Notes under the pieces: generated by a model
Database searches by the model: none
Seen by the model: the letters and a program-made list of their open reading frames with translations, nothing else
Told to the model about the DNA's origin: nothing
Source of the DNA: JBAYIE01 sp965279165
GTDB lineage: Bacteria; Bacteroidota; Bacteroidia; UKL13-3
Length of the DNA stretch: 64,000 nucleotides
Assembly (NCBI GenBank): GCA_965279165.1
Contig: OZ257140.1
Span: 1,736,001 to 1,800,000 of the forward strand
Reading direction: 5' to 3'
Program-made: the position numbers and the translations under genes
In this document: piece after piece, positions 63,102 to 64,000 of the stretch
Position numbering within the stretch: the stretch's first letter is position 1
Layout of the letters: every line of letters starts with the position of its first letter

Positions 63102-64000
63102 AATGGCATAAGGTAAAAGTTGGAGATTTTTTAATTCGTGTTAAAGACCTTGTACCTATTATTGATAATGAAGAATATAATTTAGTTACGATAAAACTAT
63201 ATCATAGAGGAGTTCAGTTAAGAAAAAAGGTTAGAGGTGCTGAAATGCAAGCTGAAAAAATGTCTAAAGTAAAAGCAGGGCAATTTATACTTTCTGGAAT
63301 TGACGCAAGAAATGGAGCATTTGGAATTATCCCTAAAGAACTGGAAGGCGCTGTTGTAACAAACGATTTTTGGCATTTTGAAATTGATAGAAATATTATG
63401 TCAAATGAATATTTTTTATGGCTTTCTTCTACTCCTTATTTTGATGATATATGTAATAAAGCAAGTGATGGAACAACAAATAGAATTCGTTTACAATCAG
63501 ATAGGTTTTATTCTCAAGAATTATTGATTCCTGAAATTCAATACCAACATAAGGTAGTTGAAGAATTAAAATCAACAAATAATAAAATAAAGAGTTTGGA
63601 AACAGAATACCAATTCCAACTTACCCAACTCGAAAACCTAAACCAAGCCATTTTACAAGAAGCAGTGCAGGGCAAATTGGTTAAGCAAGATAAGAAAGAC
63701 GAACCCGCCAGCGAACTACTCAAACGCATCAAAGCCGAGAAAGTAAAATCAGGAAGAAAAGAAAAACCTTTGCCACCTATCAAACCTGAAGAAATTCCTT
63801 TTGAAATTCCTGAAAATTGGGTGTGGTGTAGATTGGGGGAAATGTGCTTCAATCATGATGGTGAAAGAAAACCAATAGCTCAATCCGAAAGGAATGGCAG
63901 GAAAAAAATATATGATTATTACGGTGCTTCAGGTGTAATTGATAAAATTGATGGTTACACCCATGAAGGTGAGCTTCTTTTAATAGGAGAAGATGGCGCA
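63098..64000 (+). CDS. hsdS: Type I restriction-modification specificity subunit, truncated by the window edge
   Basis: DNA-recognition subunit. The frame opens with ATG at 63098, overlapping the hsdM stop, and stays open to the end of the window (301 codons). The first target recognition domain is short, with GAEMQAEKMSKVKAGQFILSGIDARNGAFG and NDFWHFEIDRNIM. A conserved helical spacer follows at about 160-215 (NKIKSLETEYQFQLTQLENL, then ILQEAVQGKLVKQDKKDEPASELL). The second domain begins with PFEIPENWVWCRLGE and the typical YYGASG and LLIGEDGA features. Two domains imply a bipartite recognition site. The rest of the gene is outside the window. Confidence 0.93.
   Translation, partial: MKWHKVKVGDFLIRVKDLVPIIDNEEYNLVTIKLYHRGVQLRKKVRGAEMQAEKMSKVKAGQFILSGIDARNGAFGIIPKELEGAVVTNDFWHFEIDRNIMSNEYFLWLSSTPYFDDICNKASDGTTNRIRLQSDRFYSQELLIPEIQYQHKVVEELKSTNNKIKSLETEYQFQLTQLENLNQAILQEAVQGKLVKQDKKDEPASELLKRIKAEKVKSGRKEKPLPPIKPEEIPFEIPENWVWCRLGEMCFNHDGERKPIAQSERNGRKKIYDYYGASGVIDKIDGYTHEGELLLIGEDGA

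Overview
The window comes from a Bacteroidota chromosome, probably of the Chitinophagia/Sphingobacteriia type. Three things support this. Two secreted proteins carry C-terminal type IX secretion (gliding-motility type B) sorting domains. Promoters match the Bacteroidota pattern TTG-N19-TAnnTTTG (for example 12279-12308 and 30819-30848). The window also has menD-menB for menaquinone, an ECF sigma factor followed by a membrane/beta-barrel protein, and a Bacteroidota-style rRNA pseudouridine synthase with a long Lys/Arg-rich N-terminus. The DNA is AT-rich throughout. No tRNA or rRNA gene was seen.

Region 1 (1-25 kb) is mostly core genome. It holds mnmG, ybeY, a secreted T9SS protein and an active/inactive M16 peptidase pair, then a pseudouridine synthase, an antitoxin whose toxin is reduced to a stub, and a giant secreted T9SS protein. 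These are followed by tatA-gatA, a LysM protein with a degenerate transglycosylase domain, gtrA, prfA, an lpxH/LUD cluster, an ECF sigma/anti-sigma-like pair and groES-groEL.

Region 2 (25-47 kb) is also core: a serine hydrolase, miaA, uvrA, a PhnB-like protein, a cytochrome c peroxidase lipoprotein and mutL. A tight minus-strand envelope/glycan cluster follows (methyltransferase, GT2, two polytopic GT-C-like proteins, an unusual GT51 transglycosylase), then frr-pyrH, a GNAT acetyltransferase, menB-menD and a DUF4468 protein.

Three families of non-coding repeats break up this core. Two copies of a roughly 480-bp element with terminal inverted repeats (16245-16724 and 31935-32420) sit flush against stop codons. 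A 13-copy array of paired hairpins (about 42255-43400) separates pyrH from the GNAT gene. A satellite-like array of 15 monomers of exactly 177 bp (47572-51552) is organised into a 4-monomer, 708-bp higher-order repeat and is interrupted by one intact IS3-family element (48597-49909) with a 3-bp target duplication.

Region 3 (52.9-64 kb), after gpsA, is a defence island. It contains a RES-like protein, a two-gene nuclease/helicase module resembling Hachiman (HamA-HamB), and a type I restriction-modification operon (hsdR, hsdM, hsdS). Between hsdR and hsdM lies an extra gene for a DUF3883-type PD-(D/E)xK protein. hsdS runs off the right edge. The strongest candidates for new biology are the higher-order satellite array, the paired stop-codon-abutting inverted-repeat elements, and the nuclease embedded in the type I operon.
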